From Dyadobacter sp. CY345 (lineage in GTDB: Bacteria > Bacteroidota > Bacteroidia > Cytophagales > Spirosomataceae), in the NCBI RefSeq assembly GCF_021502725.1, contig NZ_JAKFFS010000002.1, forward strand, positions 682,001-746,000: 64,000 bases of DNA. Reading direction: 5' to 3'. Position 1 is the stretch's first letter. Each line of letters begins with the position of its first letter. Shown piece by piece: positions 1 to 7,444 of the stretch. Made by a program: the position numbers and the translations under genes. The notes under the pieces are model-generated. The model was not told where the DNA came from. It saw nothing but the letters and a program-made list of their open reading frames with translations, and did not search any database.

Positions 1-150
1 AACATTATTAAAAACGATCAAGAGAACTGTTATAAAAAGAAGTGGAATTCCAATTACTCTAAATGCTTTAACCACAAACTTTGATTTTGATATGTCAACT
101 AAACTTTCATAGAGTTCGGATTCTGAAAGCTTAAAACTTGTTGTTATCAT
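1..150 (-). CDS. Partial membrane protein, N-terminus only
   Basis: An open frame starts at the ATG whose complement is 148-150 and runs off the left edge of the window, giving 50 codons. The product begins MITTSFKLSESELYESLVDI and then turns hydrophobic (roughly residues 33-48, rich in I, L, V and F), which looks like a first transmembrane helix after a short polar N-terminus. The layout resembles the start of YcxB-like small membrane proteins, but too little is visible to assign a family. There is no stop in the visible part. I am fairly sure it is coding and unsure of identity. Confidence 0.5.
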   Translation of the reverse strand, partial: MITTSFKLSESELYESLVDISKSKFVVKAFRVIGIPLLFITVLLIVFNNV

Positions 151-205
151 TAAAATGTTATTTTCGTTTATAAAAAATGTACAAGTAAAAAGAAAATACG
201 AACTT

Positions 206-551
206 TTAACCGACCGCCATCTTCGCAGTCTCCTTCCGCATATAATGCAGAATCTGCTCTTCCAATTTCCAGTGAATATTCGTCGGTTTTGAGCCGTAAT
301 GATCCAGATAATTTGCGGCTCCAAGAAAGAGGTAAGCGAAGGTATTTCCAGATTCGTCGTCGTTTTTTTTTGCACAAAAAGTAAAATGGTTTTCTCTGTC
401 TCTTCTTGTGTTATATACGATAACGCTTTGCCGTTTCAAGTCTTGCGCTATTTTGAGACTGCCAATGAAATAGCGTTTCACTAACTGCAGAGTTATTGTG
501 TTTGTTAATACGTTGCTCGTAAAGACCTTGTTGCATAAATTGAGGATTATA
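206..551 (-). pseudogene. Remnant of a DUF3427-type helicase C-terminus, frameshifted
   Basis: Read on the minus strand, one frame from 551 gives YNPQFMQQGLYEQRINKHNN and continues through ETLFHWQSQNSA to KRYRI, then hits TAA at about 401-423. A second frame resumes at once and ends in FLGAANYLDHYGSKPTNIHW through KMAVG at 206. Both pieces match, from memory, the end of DUF3427 proteins, the C-terminal domain of some DEAD/DEAH helicase-nucleases (LFHWQSQN, then a 'LGxAxYxxHxGSxPxxIxWxL' stretch). An apparent one-base frameshift splits them, and the frame is closed by a stop at 552-554, so the helicase body is missing. The 91-residue open frame starting at 481 is therefore best read as the tail of a decayed gene, not as an independent protein. 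Confidence 0.6.
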
Positions 552-652
552 TTATTCGCCTAAAATAGCGTAATTAAAACAACTAAATTCTTCTGGCACA
601 AATTTTACCCGGTTGAACATGAAAATCAGCAACGCTAAATTATTAAAACAAA

Positions 653-946
653 ATGTTCATCATCTCCCTAACCTACATCGTCCCTCTCGAAGAGCTCGAC
701 GAGCACATGGCTGCACACGTCAAATACCTCAAAAAGTATTATAAGAAAAATATATTCGTGGCGTCGGGGAGGAAAGTGCCTCGGGAGGGTGGCATTATTC
801 TGGCACTTGCTGAATCGGAGGAGGAAGTCAGGAAAATCATAAGCGAAGATCCGTTTTTTAAACTCAAACTGGCGGCATTTGAAATTATTCATTTTTTAAC
901 TTCGCAATATCACTCGGATCTCAAAGCTTTGCTGAAAGTAAAGTAA
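653..946 (+). CDS. YciI family protein
   Basis: A 97-residue protein with the YCII ferredoxin-like (dimeric alpha/beta barrel) pattern. An N-terminal beta strand (MFIISLTYIVPLEELDEH) is followed by a conserved His in MAAHVKYL, a GGIILALAES strand, and the typical EDPFF motif near residue 63. Family members are small soluble enzymes of mostly unknown substrate; a His/Asp pair is thought to act in those with activity. It stands alone, with a pseudogene upstream and a convergent DinB gene downstream. The ATG at 653 is the only reasonable start. Family assignment is good, function unknown. Confidence 0.8.
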   Translation: MFIISLTYIVPLEELDEHMAAHVKYLKKYYKKNIFVASGRKVPREGGIILALAESEEEVRKIISEDPFFKLKLAAFEIIHFLTSQYHSDLKALLKVK

Positions 947-1027
947 ATTCCTTGGTTGGCGTAATAGAAGAAAGTGCCGGACTTTTGCCATCCGGAACTT
1001 CATCTGTAAACTGGGAAATCCAGTAAG

Positions 1028-1552
1028 TCATACTCCTTCCAACGCCCATTTTATATGCCCGATATGGTGGTTTGCGTGCCAAACCGCAATTGCCAGCGCG
1101 TCTTTTTGTGAGAACCAAAGCTGTCTTGCCGGATGGAAATAACGGATATTCAATTGCTCCTCTGTGAGTGATTTTGCAAATAATACAAACCGTTGATTAA
1201 TACCTTCAAGCGCAAGCAGCGAACTGGAAACCGGGGCGGAAAGCGAATCCGGCATGGCCGACCAGGCGTTCATGTCAATAAGCGTCAGTTCTTTGTAGTC
1301 GGGTTCTGAAATAGCTTTTTTCATTCGCAAATAATATAAGTAATGGATATCGGCGACGTGATGAACGATTTGCCGGATCGTCCAGCTGTCTTCACGATAT
1401 TTTTTTTCCAATTCCCATTCAGACAGGTCTGCGACAAGCGCGCGAAATTGGGAAGGGATCGTGTCGATGATACTGATAAATGAATCCAGCTCTTCGGCGG
1501 AATAATTTTCCTGTTTTACAAACGGGCCGATTGGGAATTTACGATCTGTCAT
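1028..1552 (-). CDS. DinB/YfiT-type metal-dependent hydrolase (bacillithiol transferase-like)
   Basis: This 174-residue protein has the YfiT / BstA form of the DinB four-helix bundle. The conserved metal-binding histidines are visible as VHHVADIH near residues 65-72 and WHANHHIGHI near 158-167. The N-terminus RKFPIGPFVKQENYS is characteristic of the YfiT branch (FPIGPF). Relatives bind a divalent metal and act as hydrolases or thiol S-transferases in the cytoplasm; the actual substrate cannot be read here. It is monocistronic, convergent with the YciI gene and followed upstream by a separately transcribed LytTR gene. Length is normal for the family. Confidence 0.85.
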   Translation of the reverse strand: MTDRKFPIGPFVKQENYSAEELDSFISIIDTIPSQFRALVADLSEWELEKKYREDSWTIRQIVHHVADIHYLYYLRMKKAISEPDYKELTLIDMNAWSAMPDSLSAPVSSSLLALEGINQRFVLFAKSLTEEQLNIRYFHPARQLWFSQKDALAIAVWHANHHIGHIKWALEGV

Positions 1553-1759
1553 GCGGATTTGCGGAGTAGGTTTAATAATAAAAAAGGAAAAACGGTATCA
1601 GTTGGTGTGTTCTCAAAGGTAATGATCCTGCCTGTTTTTTTTGCTTTGACAGCTTGCAGGAAATTAATTTTGTATCGGTTTGGTAGACATAAAACAAAAA
1701 GGTTCCCAGTCAACTGGCCGGGAACCTTCCGCTTACCTAACTCTAATAAACCCTAAAAT

Positions 1760-2152
1760 TTATCCTGCTCCCAAATATTCGGTCGTCAGATTTTTGTCTG
1801 TTTCGCGAATACGTCTTCTCGCGATTGGAATCTGCGCTCCACCGCTCATAAGTATTTTGTCGCACCGAAGGCGTGACAGAACATGGTCCGGATTGACCAT
1901 AAATGATTTATGCACACGAAGAAAATCTGCGTTTAAAATCTTTTGTATCGTTTTCATCGTCTTGGAAACCAAGTGACGTTTTCCATCCGTGGTGTGCACG
2001 TAGGTATAGTTGCCTTCGCCCTGCATATACGTAATTTGGTGCGCTTCAAGATAGAAAACCCTGGTGCCCTGATGAACCGTCACAACGTTTCTGCGTTTCT
2101 TACGGGCCCGGCGAACGACACCAGGAAATGTATGGTTAACGGAAGTGTTCAT
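1760..2152 (-). CDS. Stand-alone LytTR DNA-binding domain protein
   Basis: A 130-residue protein made almost entirely of one LytTR domain. A basic N-terminus (RRARKKRRN) is followed by the LytTR core: FYLEAHQITYMQGEGNYTYV, then LVSKTMKTI, FLRVHKSFMVNPDHV and a final IARRRIRET stretch. There is no receiver domain, so it is not a classical response regulator; such orphan LytTR proteins are common in Cytophagales and presumably act as DNA-binding regulators. It is one of two stand-alone LytTR proteins here (the other at 14806). Neighbours give no clue to its targets. Confidence 0.85.
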   Translation of the reverse strand: MNTSVNHTFPGVVRRARKKRRNVVTVHQGTRVFYLEAHQITYMQGEGNYTYVHTTDGKRHLVSKTMKTIQKILNADFLRVHKSFMVNPDHVLSRLRCDKILMSGGAQIPIARRRIRETDKNLTTEYLGAG

Positions 2153-2227
2153 AATTTTGAGAATTGAAAAGAATGCTGTCGATACTGAATTGCTAAATGA
2201 ACCTATTCAGCCTGATTTTGACTTTTT

Positions 2228-2290
2228 AAAAGCTAAAAGCTAAAAGCTAAAAGCTAAAAGCTAAAAGCTAAAAGCTAAAAGCTAAAAGCT
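2228..2290. repeat. 7-bp tandem repeat, nine perfect AAAAGCT units
   Basis: Nine uninterrupted copies of AAAAGCT run from 2228 to 2290. On the minus strand the array directly follows, and its first unit supplies, the TAG stop codon of the lipoprotein gene. Because each unit contains TAG after the fixed GAT codon, gain or loss of units would change the 3' UTR length but not the protein end. Such perfect short arrays are prone to slippage. Confidence 0.95.
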
Positions 2291-3116
2291 AATCCACTTT
2301 TATAAGCTCCGTTACAGAAGTCTGCGTTTCCAGCATATCACTTTCAACAGATTTTACAATGCCTACACCTGGCGCCGTCCATGCGCTCACCAATCGCATT
2401 TCATTGGATTGTTCCTGAAGCTCGCCGTTGAGAAACGTTTTTGTGATGAGCTCATAACTGTATTCCCATTTACTGCAATTGAAAGTTCCGGCTGGTGTGG
2501 TGATACTCTCAACTTTTTTCACAACACCGTCATCATGCGTTAGCACCGCGTCGATTTCAGTGGTAAATTCTTCTCCGTCTTCTTCAAAAGCTAAAACCAG
2601 ATTCAGCTTGACCGGTTCTCCTTTGAACGTCATTTTACTGCCAACGACAGCATTATTTTCCAAAAGCTGGTATTGTGGAAACCCGGATATCTTGACACTT
2701 TTCACAAATTCGCTCCCTTTAAATTCCTCCAAAATGCTTGCATACGCAGCAGGCAGAGGGATTTCATTTGTAGTGACACCATTTTTACTGAATGATTTCA
2801 TCATCACCACTGTTTCGTCATCATCTTCGGAAACCTTATTTTCAATATCATAAACGGTTATTCCGGAAGAATCCCTCACACTTTTGACACGCGTAATCTG
2901 CGTGGCGACAGAGCCGTCTTCTTCCTTAATCTGATAGGTATAAGTCTTTCCATTTGTCGGAATGATGGCTGTCGCGTCTGTTTTGGGTCCGCCGTCACCA
3001 ACGACATCGTTGTCATTACAAGAAATCTGGGTAAAAGCAGTCGCTGTTGCGAGCAATACGAAGGCTAGCTTTTTAGCTGAGAAGAAAAGAGTTTTCATTT
3101 TTACTTTGTTAAACAT
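2289..3116 (-). CDS. Hypothetical exported lipoprotein
   Basis: A 275-residue protein with a lipoprotein signal peptide: basic N-terminus, hydrophobic segment LAFVLLATATAFTQ and lipobox ISC with the modified Cys near residue 33. The ATG at 3116 is used here; an internal Met at residue 7 (MKTLFFSAKK) is an equally good start and gives a more standard signal length. The mature part is beta-rich, with repeated 'tripartite' features such as TYTYQIKEEDGSV and TPAGTFNCSKWEY; the phrase PAGTFNCSKW resembles DUF3108-like periplasmic proteins, but I do not assign it. The stop codon lies in the adjacent 7-bp repeat array. Function unknown; location is predicted to be the periplasmic face or cell surface. 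Confidence 0.75.
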   Translation of the reverse strand: MFNKVKMKTLFFSAKKLAFVLLATATAFTQISCNDNDVVGDGGPKTDATAIIPTNGKTYTYQIKEEDGSVATQITRVKSVRDSSGITVYDIENKVSEDDDETVVMMKSFSKNGVTTNEIPLPAAYASILEEFKGSEFVKSVKISGFPQYQLLENNAVVGSKMTFKGEPVKLNLVLAFEEDGEEFTTEIDAVLTHDDGVVKKVESITTPAGTFNCSKWEYSYELITKTFLNGELQEQSNEMRLVSAWTAPGVGIVKSVESDMLETQTSVTELIKVD

Positions 3117-3183
3117 GGCTAAAATTAAATTAAGAATTGAGTATTAAAGAATGGTAATTCGATTGAACGGAGTGGCTTATACG

Positions 3184-3681
3184 CTAATGGAATGTATAAG
3201 ACCGGTCGGCCTGGATTAACAGATGGAGGGTGAGTGAAAAGTATCCAGTCACCGAAAGGCAACCTCTGATTAAAATAAATTTTAACCATTTCTGCTGCAC
3301 CCATGCTGCTTCTCCACCATTATCAACTGTCATGTGCTGAATGATTTTATTCAACGGAATATTGACGTTCACCGCCAGCGTCAGATCCGTGGCGAGCAGA
3401 ATAAATGAAGCCGCGAGAAAGCCATAGCCCAGGATCCCGGAAGACTTGTCGGCTAATACAAGCCATATCAGAATAAATGCCAGCCCGGAAGGATATAGAA
3501 TTTTGAGCGGCATTGCGATGACATTGTCCGTTGCTTTCCGGATTTCGATAAAACTTTCAGTTGGCAGGTTCTGTAAAACCTTGTAAAACGAAAGAATGTA
3601 AAATCCGCCCTGTGAGGCCAACGTGAAATAAATCACGAAGCTAAGAACTTTGAACAGGAAGAATGGATCGACAATTTTCAT
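3184..3681 (-). CDS. Four-helix integral membrane protein, possibly DUF1772-like
   Basis: A 165-residue protein with about four hydrophobic segments (residues ~8-30, 55-78, 82-102 and 135-152). The segment NVNIPLNKIIQ followed later by a W and a KF.L.R motif recalls DUF1772 (anthrone oxygenase-like) membrane proteins, which have an N.P.N segment and a following W/R pair; this is a tentative match. Its ATG overlaps, as ATGA, the stop of a possible 29-codon frame upstream. It lies downstream of the LytTR response regulator gene on the same strand, separated by about 500 bases. Coding is likely; family uncertain. Confidence 0.65.
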   Translation of the reverse strand: MKIVDPFFLFKVLSFVIYFTLASQGGFYILSFYKVLQNLPTESFIEIRKATDNVIAMPLKILYPSGLAFILIWLVLADKSSGILGYGFLAASFILLATDLTLAVNVNIPLNKIIQHMTVDNGGEAAWVQQKWLKFILIRGCLSVTGYFSLTLHLLIQADRSYTFH

Positions 3682-3767
3682 TGACGTTGATACTTAGGCG
3701 TGCGTTTTTCCTGAAAACTGATACGGTGATTTTCCTTCAACGTTGTGGATAAATTTCTGTTTGACAT
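3678..3767 (-). CDS. Possible 29-residue small ORF upstream of the membrane protein
   Basis: On the minus strand an ATG at 3767 opens a 29-codon frame beginning MSNRNLSTTLKENHRISFQE, strongly basic and without a signal or membrane segment. It ends with a TGA overlapping the ATG of the next gene (ATGA). That overlap is the classic geometry for translational coupling, so it could be a leader peptide or a small protein. There is no independent support, and chance frames of this length are common. Confidence 0.25.
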   Translation of the reverse strand: MSNRNLSTTLKENHRISFQEKRTPKYQRQ

Positions 3768-4176
3768 GGCTAATGATGATTTTAATTAAAAGAGAGTTTC
3801 TACAAAAAAATGGTTGGAATGAAATTGAAAAGATTTTGATGATAGAGCAATGTAGATAAAAGGATGTTTCTTCATACGTGTTATAATTAAATGAGCGACT
3901 TGAATTCCTGTTTTTTCTGCAATTTTAGCGTAAAAAAATGAGTTGGAAACGGAAGGTAACGCCCTTGTCGACGGACAACGTTTTTCATCGACTAACGGAT
4001 AATAATCGCTTTTGAATGGCTGTAAAAAAGCATCAATGATTTTGAGTGTTTGGAAATAAAATTTTATAAGTTATTGGTATGTGTGTACTTATCGTACCAG
4101 TAAATCAATTCGAAATATGCTCTGCGACACAAAAAAGTTATATGACGATGAGCGAAGCTTAGTTGCAGGAGAAGTA
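3768..4176. other. Intergenic region with a possible LytTR-type direct repeat
   Basis: No convincing gene is visible in these ~400 bases. The frame starting at 4081 on the plus strand extends antisense into the response regulator and is rejected. The main structure is a pair of TCGAC cores at 3968 and 3988 (see separate entry). The DNA is AT-rich around 3780-3920, a plausible promoter zone for the minus-strand membrane protein gene. Confidence 0.5.
3967..3992. promoter_or_regulatory. Candidate LytTR direct-repeat site (TCGAC x2)
   Basis: TCGAC occurs at 3968-3972 and again at 3988-3992, 20 bp apart, each followed by a similar GGACAACG / TAACGG tail. A comparable TCGAC pair 21 bp apart lies just upstream of the LytS-like kinase gene (6058-6083). 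LytTR regulators bind tandem half-sites about two helical turns apart, so the pair is a candidate operator. No half-site consensus is known for this protein, so confidence is low. Confidence 0.25.
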
Positions 4177-4899
4177 TTAGTATGCTATTTTGAAGCGGCG
4201 CTGGCAGTCGGATTTATAATTACGCCCGATCGGAAGTTCTTTTCCGGCAATGTCCACAGCATGGGAATGATAACCTTCAATTTTGGGAATGGAAACGATG
4301 AAGGACCGATGAATTCTTATGAAATCGTCTTCGGGCAAAAGCTCTTCCAGCATACTGATTTTTTGTTTTGAAATTAACACTTTGTCTTTCAAAACAACTT
4401 TTATATAATCCCTCAAACTCTCAATCCAGTAAATATCATTAACGTTCACTTTGACCATCTTGCGGTCCACTTTCAGGTATAGAAAAACATCTTTATTACT
4501 AACCGGAGACTTTTCTGCGATACTAACCTGACGGCTACTTACTTCAAAAAGTGTAAAAACTTTGTCCATGGCGCGCAGAAACCTGTCAAATGGGATCGGT
4601 TTCAGCAGATAATCAACAGCGTCCAGGTCAAATCCTTCAACAGCATAATCCTGGTAGGCAGTTGTGAAAATAACTTTTGGGGGATTTTTTAAGCTCCGCA
4701 TCAGATCGGTACCCGTCAGACCTGGCATTTTGATATCTAGAAATATCAGATCAATTTTCTGCTGCTGTAGGGTTTGAAAAGCCTGGATCGCATTTTCACA
4801 CTTCGCTACGACTTCAATCTCACTAAAATTTTGAAGGTATTGTAACAGTACCTCAATGGCATGCGGTTCGTCGTCTACCAAAATCGTTTTCAGTTTCAT
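4177..4899 (-). CDS. LytTR-family response regulator
   Basis: A 240-residue cytoplasmic response regulator. The receiver domain (residues 1-120) shows the acidic pocket VDDE near 8-11, the phospho-acceptor Asp55 in IFLDIKMPGLTG, the Thr in IFTTAYQDYA and the Lys in LLKPIPF. The C-terminal LytTR domain (about 140-240) contains LKVDRKMVKVNVNDIYWIES, FIRIHRSFIVSI and LPIGRNYK. Its ATG overlaps the stop of the histidine kinase gene by 4 bp (ATGA), so the two are translationally coupled and form a LytS/LytR (YpdB-like) pair. It presumably binds tandem half-sites and may regulate its own operon. Confidence 0.93.
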   Translation of the reverse strand: MKLKTILVDDEPHAIEVLLQYLQNFSEIEVVAKCENAIQAFQTLQQQKIDLIFLDIKMPGLTGTDLMRSLKNPPKVIFTTAYQDYAVEGFDLDAVDYLLKPIPFDRFLRAMDKVFTLFEVSSRQVSIAEKSPVSNKDVFLYLKVDRKMVKVNVNDIYWIESLRDYIKVVLKDKVLISKQKISMLEELLPEDDFIRIHRSFIVSIPKIEGYHSHAVDIAGKELPIGRNYKSDCQRRFKIAY

Positions 4900-6005
4900 A
4901 TCGGTCCGATTTGCAGTCTTTTATCTAAATTTATTTCCAAAATTACAGCAAAAATATCCTCTTCTTCAAGGATCCTGAGCTGATGCGCCGAAGGGTAAAG
5001 GATCGCCAGCCGCTTCCTCACATTCGCCAGTCCTATGCTTGAATGACTTTTCTCATTGTTCTTTTTCGGTGGCTGTTCAGGTTTACTATTCGATATTTTA
5101 AATTTCAGTAAGTTGTCTTTTACCTGCAAATCCATGTTGATCCAGGCTTCTCCGACTTTTTCACTTGTTCCATGTTTAAATGCATTTTCCACTAATGGCA
5201 AAATCAAAAGAGGCACAATGCGTTGGCCTGGTTCCAAACCGTTTATAGTCAGATTTAAATCAAGTCGTTCTTCATATCTGATTTTTTCCAGCGCCACATA
5301 ATTTTCTATTATTTCAACATCACGTCGCAAATCCACAACGTCCGCATTGGCTTCATACAACATGTAACGCAAAATTTCCGACAGGCCAATCACAACTGAC
5401 GGCGACTGGGGCGACTGTGTCAGCGTCAGTGCATACAGGTTGTTGAGCGTGTTAAAAAGGAAATGCGGATGCAGCTGCCCCCTCAATAAAACCAGTTCCG
5501 CTTCGAGTGCGGCTTGTTGTTTTTCATACCACATTTTGAAAAATTTTATAGCGACGGCAACCCAGACAATCAGGTTTGCCTGTTCAAATGCATTTAATAT
5601 GTAAGTATACCGGAAAAGCTGCTCTTTAAAAGTTCCATCCAGTTTATGCCAGACAAAAGTTTCATCCTGTTTTCTAATGGCTTCATACACAATGGGATCA
5701 GCTATGAGAATTTCGATTAATCTAAAAATCAGGGTAAAAAGGATAACGCAGAAAATCAGAAAGAGGGTGAGTTTAAGATACTGTTTCGTGTGAAGAAACC
5801 GCGGAATACCAACATTTGCAATCGTGTAAAAGTAAACGGTATGTAAGGGCATGAAAAAGGAAATCATGACAAACGGTAGCTCGAACCCCGGCAAACCTAC
5901 GCCATACATGGCAGCCAGCAACAGCATAGCAATGAACCAAAAAACGCAGTGCTGAACAATTCTTTTGGATGCTAATTTCAGGATCAGACGGCGGTTCAAC
6001 TTCAT
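4896..6005 (-). CDS. LytS-type membrane histidine kinase
   Basis: A 369-residue sensor kinase of the His_kinase (HPK8 / LytS) type. Four transmembrane helices occupy about residues 18-140 (for example FWFIAMLLLAAMYGVGLPGF and LTLFLIFCVILFTLIFRLIE). The phospho-acceptor motif is QLHPHFLFNTLNNLYAL near residue 178, followed by the kinase ATPase part with LPLVENAFKHG (N box) and a SIGLANVRKRL glycine motif. It phosphorylates the response regulator encoded immediately downstream with a 4-bp overlap. The signal sensed is unknown; there is no extracellular domain of any size. A pair of TCGAC motifs lies 53-78 bp upstream of the ATG. Confidence 0.92.
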   Translation of the reverse strand: MKLNRRLILKLASKRIVQHCVFWFIAMLLLAAMYGVGLPGFELPFVMISFFMPLHTVYFYTIANVGIPRFLHTKQYLKLTLFLIFCVILFTLIFRLIEILIADPIVYEAIRKQDETFVWHKLDGTFKEQLFRYTYILNAFEQANLIVWVAVAIKFFKMWYEKQQAALEAELVLLRGQLHPHFLFNTLNNLYALTLTQSPQSPSVVIGLSEILRYMLYEANADVVDLRRDVEIIENYVALEKIRYEERLDLNLTINGLEPGQRIVPLLILPLVENAFKHGTSEKVGEAWINMDLQVKDNLLKFKISNSKPEQPPKKNNEKSHSSIGLANVRKRLAILYPSAHQLRILEEEDIFAVILEINLDKRLQIGPI

Positions 6006-6057
6006 ATATCAAAGATAAATAAATCGAAAATGTCCAGGGTTCATAAGAGTATATCCG

Positions 6058-6083
6058 TCGACAAAAACAGCATTGATGTCGAC
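6058..6083. promoter_or_regulatory. Candidate LytTR direct-repeat site upstream of the kinase gene
   Basis: GTCGAC occurs twice, with TCGAC cores at 6058-6062 and 6079-6083, exactly 21 bp apart. This matches the two-helical-turn spacing used by LytTR regulators. The site is 53-78 bp upstream of the kinase ATG, where autoregulation would be expected. GTCGAC is itself a palindrome, so orientation is ambiguous. The evidence is spacing and position only. Confidence 0.3.
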
Positions 6084-6366
6084 GAACTGCAACAATATCA
6101 AAAGATCGCGGACATATTTATTTACTTTTCAGGATTTTCAACCGGAACTTTGGAAACCAATTCGCCTTTTTGTCGTATCCATGTTGCGCTTTCAGACAGA
6201 AGTAGTCTGTTTCATTCCGAGTGGCAGTCGATTGTATAAAATAGTTTTACAGTAAAAGTTAACGATTAAATAATCAACTATAACACCGAAAAGCCGTTTC
6301 ATAAAATGGCGCAATTAACCCCTAAACTTGCCGTGTTTGCCCCCTTTCGAAATTAATTTCTGAGAT

Positions 6367-6374
6367 TACATTTG
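6367..6374 (+). promoter_or_regulatory. Bacteroidota-type -7 box TACATTTG
   Basis: TACATTTG matches the Bacteroidota -7 consensus TAnnTTTG exactly and sits 32 bases before the ATG of the SRPBCC gene at 6406. A clear -33 TTG at the right spacing is not obvious, so this rests on the -7 box and position. Confidence 0.45.
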
Positions 6375-6405
6375 TATCATCCCACAAAGCCCAAACGACT
6401 AAATT

Positions 6406-6936
6406 ATGAATGCTTTAAAAGTGATATTGTTCGTTATCGTTGCCCTGGTCGGCCTGGTACTAATCGTTGCATTATTTGTTAAAAAAGATTACACTATTGA
6501 ACGAGAAGTCTCGATCAATAAACCCGCCGCCGAAGTTTTTGATTATATCAGATATTTGAAAAATCAGGATCATTATAATAAGTGGGTCATGACGGATCCG
6601 GATATGAAAAAGGAATTCAAAGGTTCGGATGGTTCGATCGGTTTTGTATATGCCTGGGATGGAAATGACAAAGCTGGAAAAGGCGAACAGGAAATTACCA
6701 GAATCGAAACGGGGAAAGAACTGGATCTGGAAATTCGTTTTATAAGACCCTTCGAAGGAACAGCACACACTAAAATGATAACAAAACCTGCCTCAGAAAA
6801 CCATACCATTGTTTCGTGGTCGATGGCAGGTTATAGCAAATATCCAATGAATATCACCAATCTTTTTACGCGCGCCATGCTTGGAAAGGATCTGGAAAAG
6901 AGTCTTTTGAACCTGAAAAATATACTTGAAAAATAA
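6406..6936 (+). CDS. Membrane-anchored SRPBCC (polyketide cyclase-like) protein
   Basis: A 176-residue protein with one N-terminal transmembrane helix (residues 4-25, VILFVIVALVGLVLIVALFV) followed by a START/SRPBCC ligand-binding fold (residues ~30-175). Typical family phrases are EREVSINKPAAEVFDYIRYL at the first strand and helix, and a C-terminal helix FTRAMLGKDLEKSLLNLKNI. SRPBCC domains bind hydrophobic ligands in a deep pocket; the ligand is unknown. It leads a same-strand series with VOC and DoxX proteins (gaps of about 50 bases), suggesting one transcription unit from the TACATTTG promoter. Confidence 0.85.
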   Translation: MNALKVILFVIVALVGLVLIVALFVKKDYTIEREVSINKPAAEVFDYIRYLKNQDHYNKWVMTDPDMKKEFKGSDGSIGFVYAWDGNDKAGKGEQEITRIETGKELDLEIRFIRPFEGTAHTKMITKPASENHTIVSWSMAGYSKYPMNITNLFTRAMLGKDLEKSLLNLKNILEK

Positions 6937-6984
6937 ATGGTTATATTAAATTTCGTTATCATCAATTTCTAAAAAAAAGAAATC

Positions 6985-7389
6985 ATGACAAATCATATTT
7001 TCGTCAACTTACCAGTAAAAGATGTGGACAAAACTGTGGCTTTTTTTACAAAACTCGGTTATACTTTCAATGCGCAGTTCAGTAGTGAAAAAGGAGCTAC
7101 GATGAACATCGCTGACAATATTTTCGTGATGTTTAGTGAGGCATCTTTTTTTAAAGAATTAAGCCAAAAGGAGATTCCTGATACGAATAAATATGCCCAG
7201 GTTGGCATCGTCCTGTCGGCCGAAAGCAGGGAAGAAGTTGATAAGGTTGTGAATCTGGCTGTGGAAGCTGGTGGAGTAGCTCGTGATGATATTCAGGATC
7301 AGGGATTTATGTATGGACATAGTTTCGCGGATCTGGACGGTCATTTGTGGGAAGTATCCTGGATGGATCCGGCAGCGTTGCAGGGTTAA
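6985..7389 (+). CDS. VOC family (glyoxalase/bleomycin resistance-like) protein
   Basis: A 134-residue protein with the paired beta-alpha-beta-beta-beta modules of the vicinal oxygen chelate superfamily. The N-terminal module starts IFVNLPVKDVDKTVAFFTKL, with a tyrosine/phenylalanine-rich strand, and the C-terminal module ends GHSFADLDGHLWEVSWMDP, which contains the usual H and E metal-ligand positions. Bacteroidota have many such proteins annotated 'glyoxalase/extradiol dioxygenase' without known substrate. It lies between SRPBCC and DoxX genes and is probably co-transcribed. Length is normal. Confidence 0.87.
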   Translation: MTNHIFVNLPVKDVDKTVAFFTKLGYTFNAQFSSEKGATMNIADNIFVMFSEASFFKELSQKEIPDTNKYAQVGIVLSAESREEVDKVVNLAVEAGGVARDDIQDQGFMYGHSFADLDGHLWEVSWMDPAALQG

Positions 7390-7444
7390 TAAAAGTTTAA
7401 ATTAAAACAACACCATTTTATTCAATCGTTAAGCTATTTAAATT

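Larger units (their letters stand above)
6006..6405. other. Divergent intergenic region between kinase and SRPBCC genes
   Basis: About 400 bases without a credible gene. Overlapping plus-strand frames at 6030-6255 lack recognizable features and run through the putative regulator sites. The region should hold the minus-strand promoter of the kinase operon and the plus-strand promoter at 6367. Confidence 0.5.

Noticed and set aside
2228..2290. Possible CRISPR array because of regular repeats
   Set aside because: Units are 7 bp with no spacers, so it is a simple tandem repeat.
4081..4371. Plus-strand ORF of 96 codons at the 3' end of the response regulator
   Set aside because: It overlaps the LytTR domain antisense, has no recognizable features, and its composition follows from the opposite strand.
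6030..6255. Overlapping plus-strand ORFs in the divergent promoter region
   Set aside because: No family features, no sensible spacing, and they run through the likely promoter and operator region of the kinase genes.
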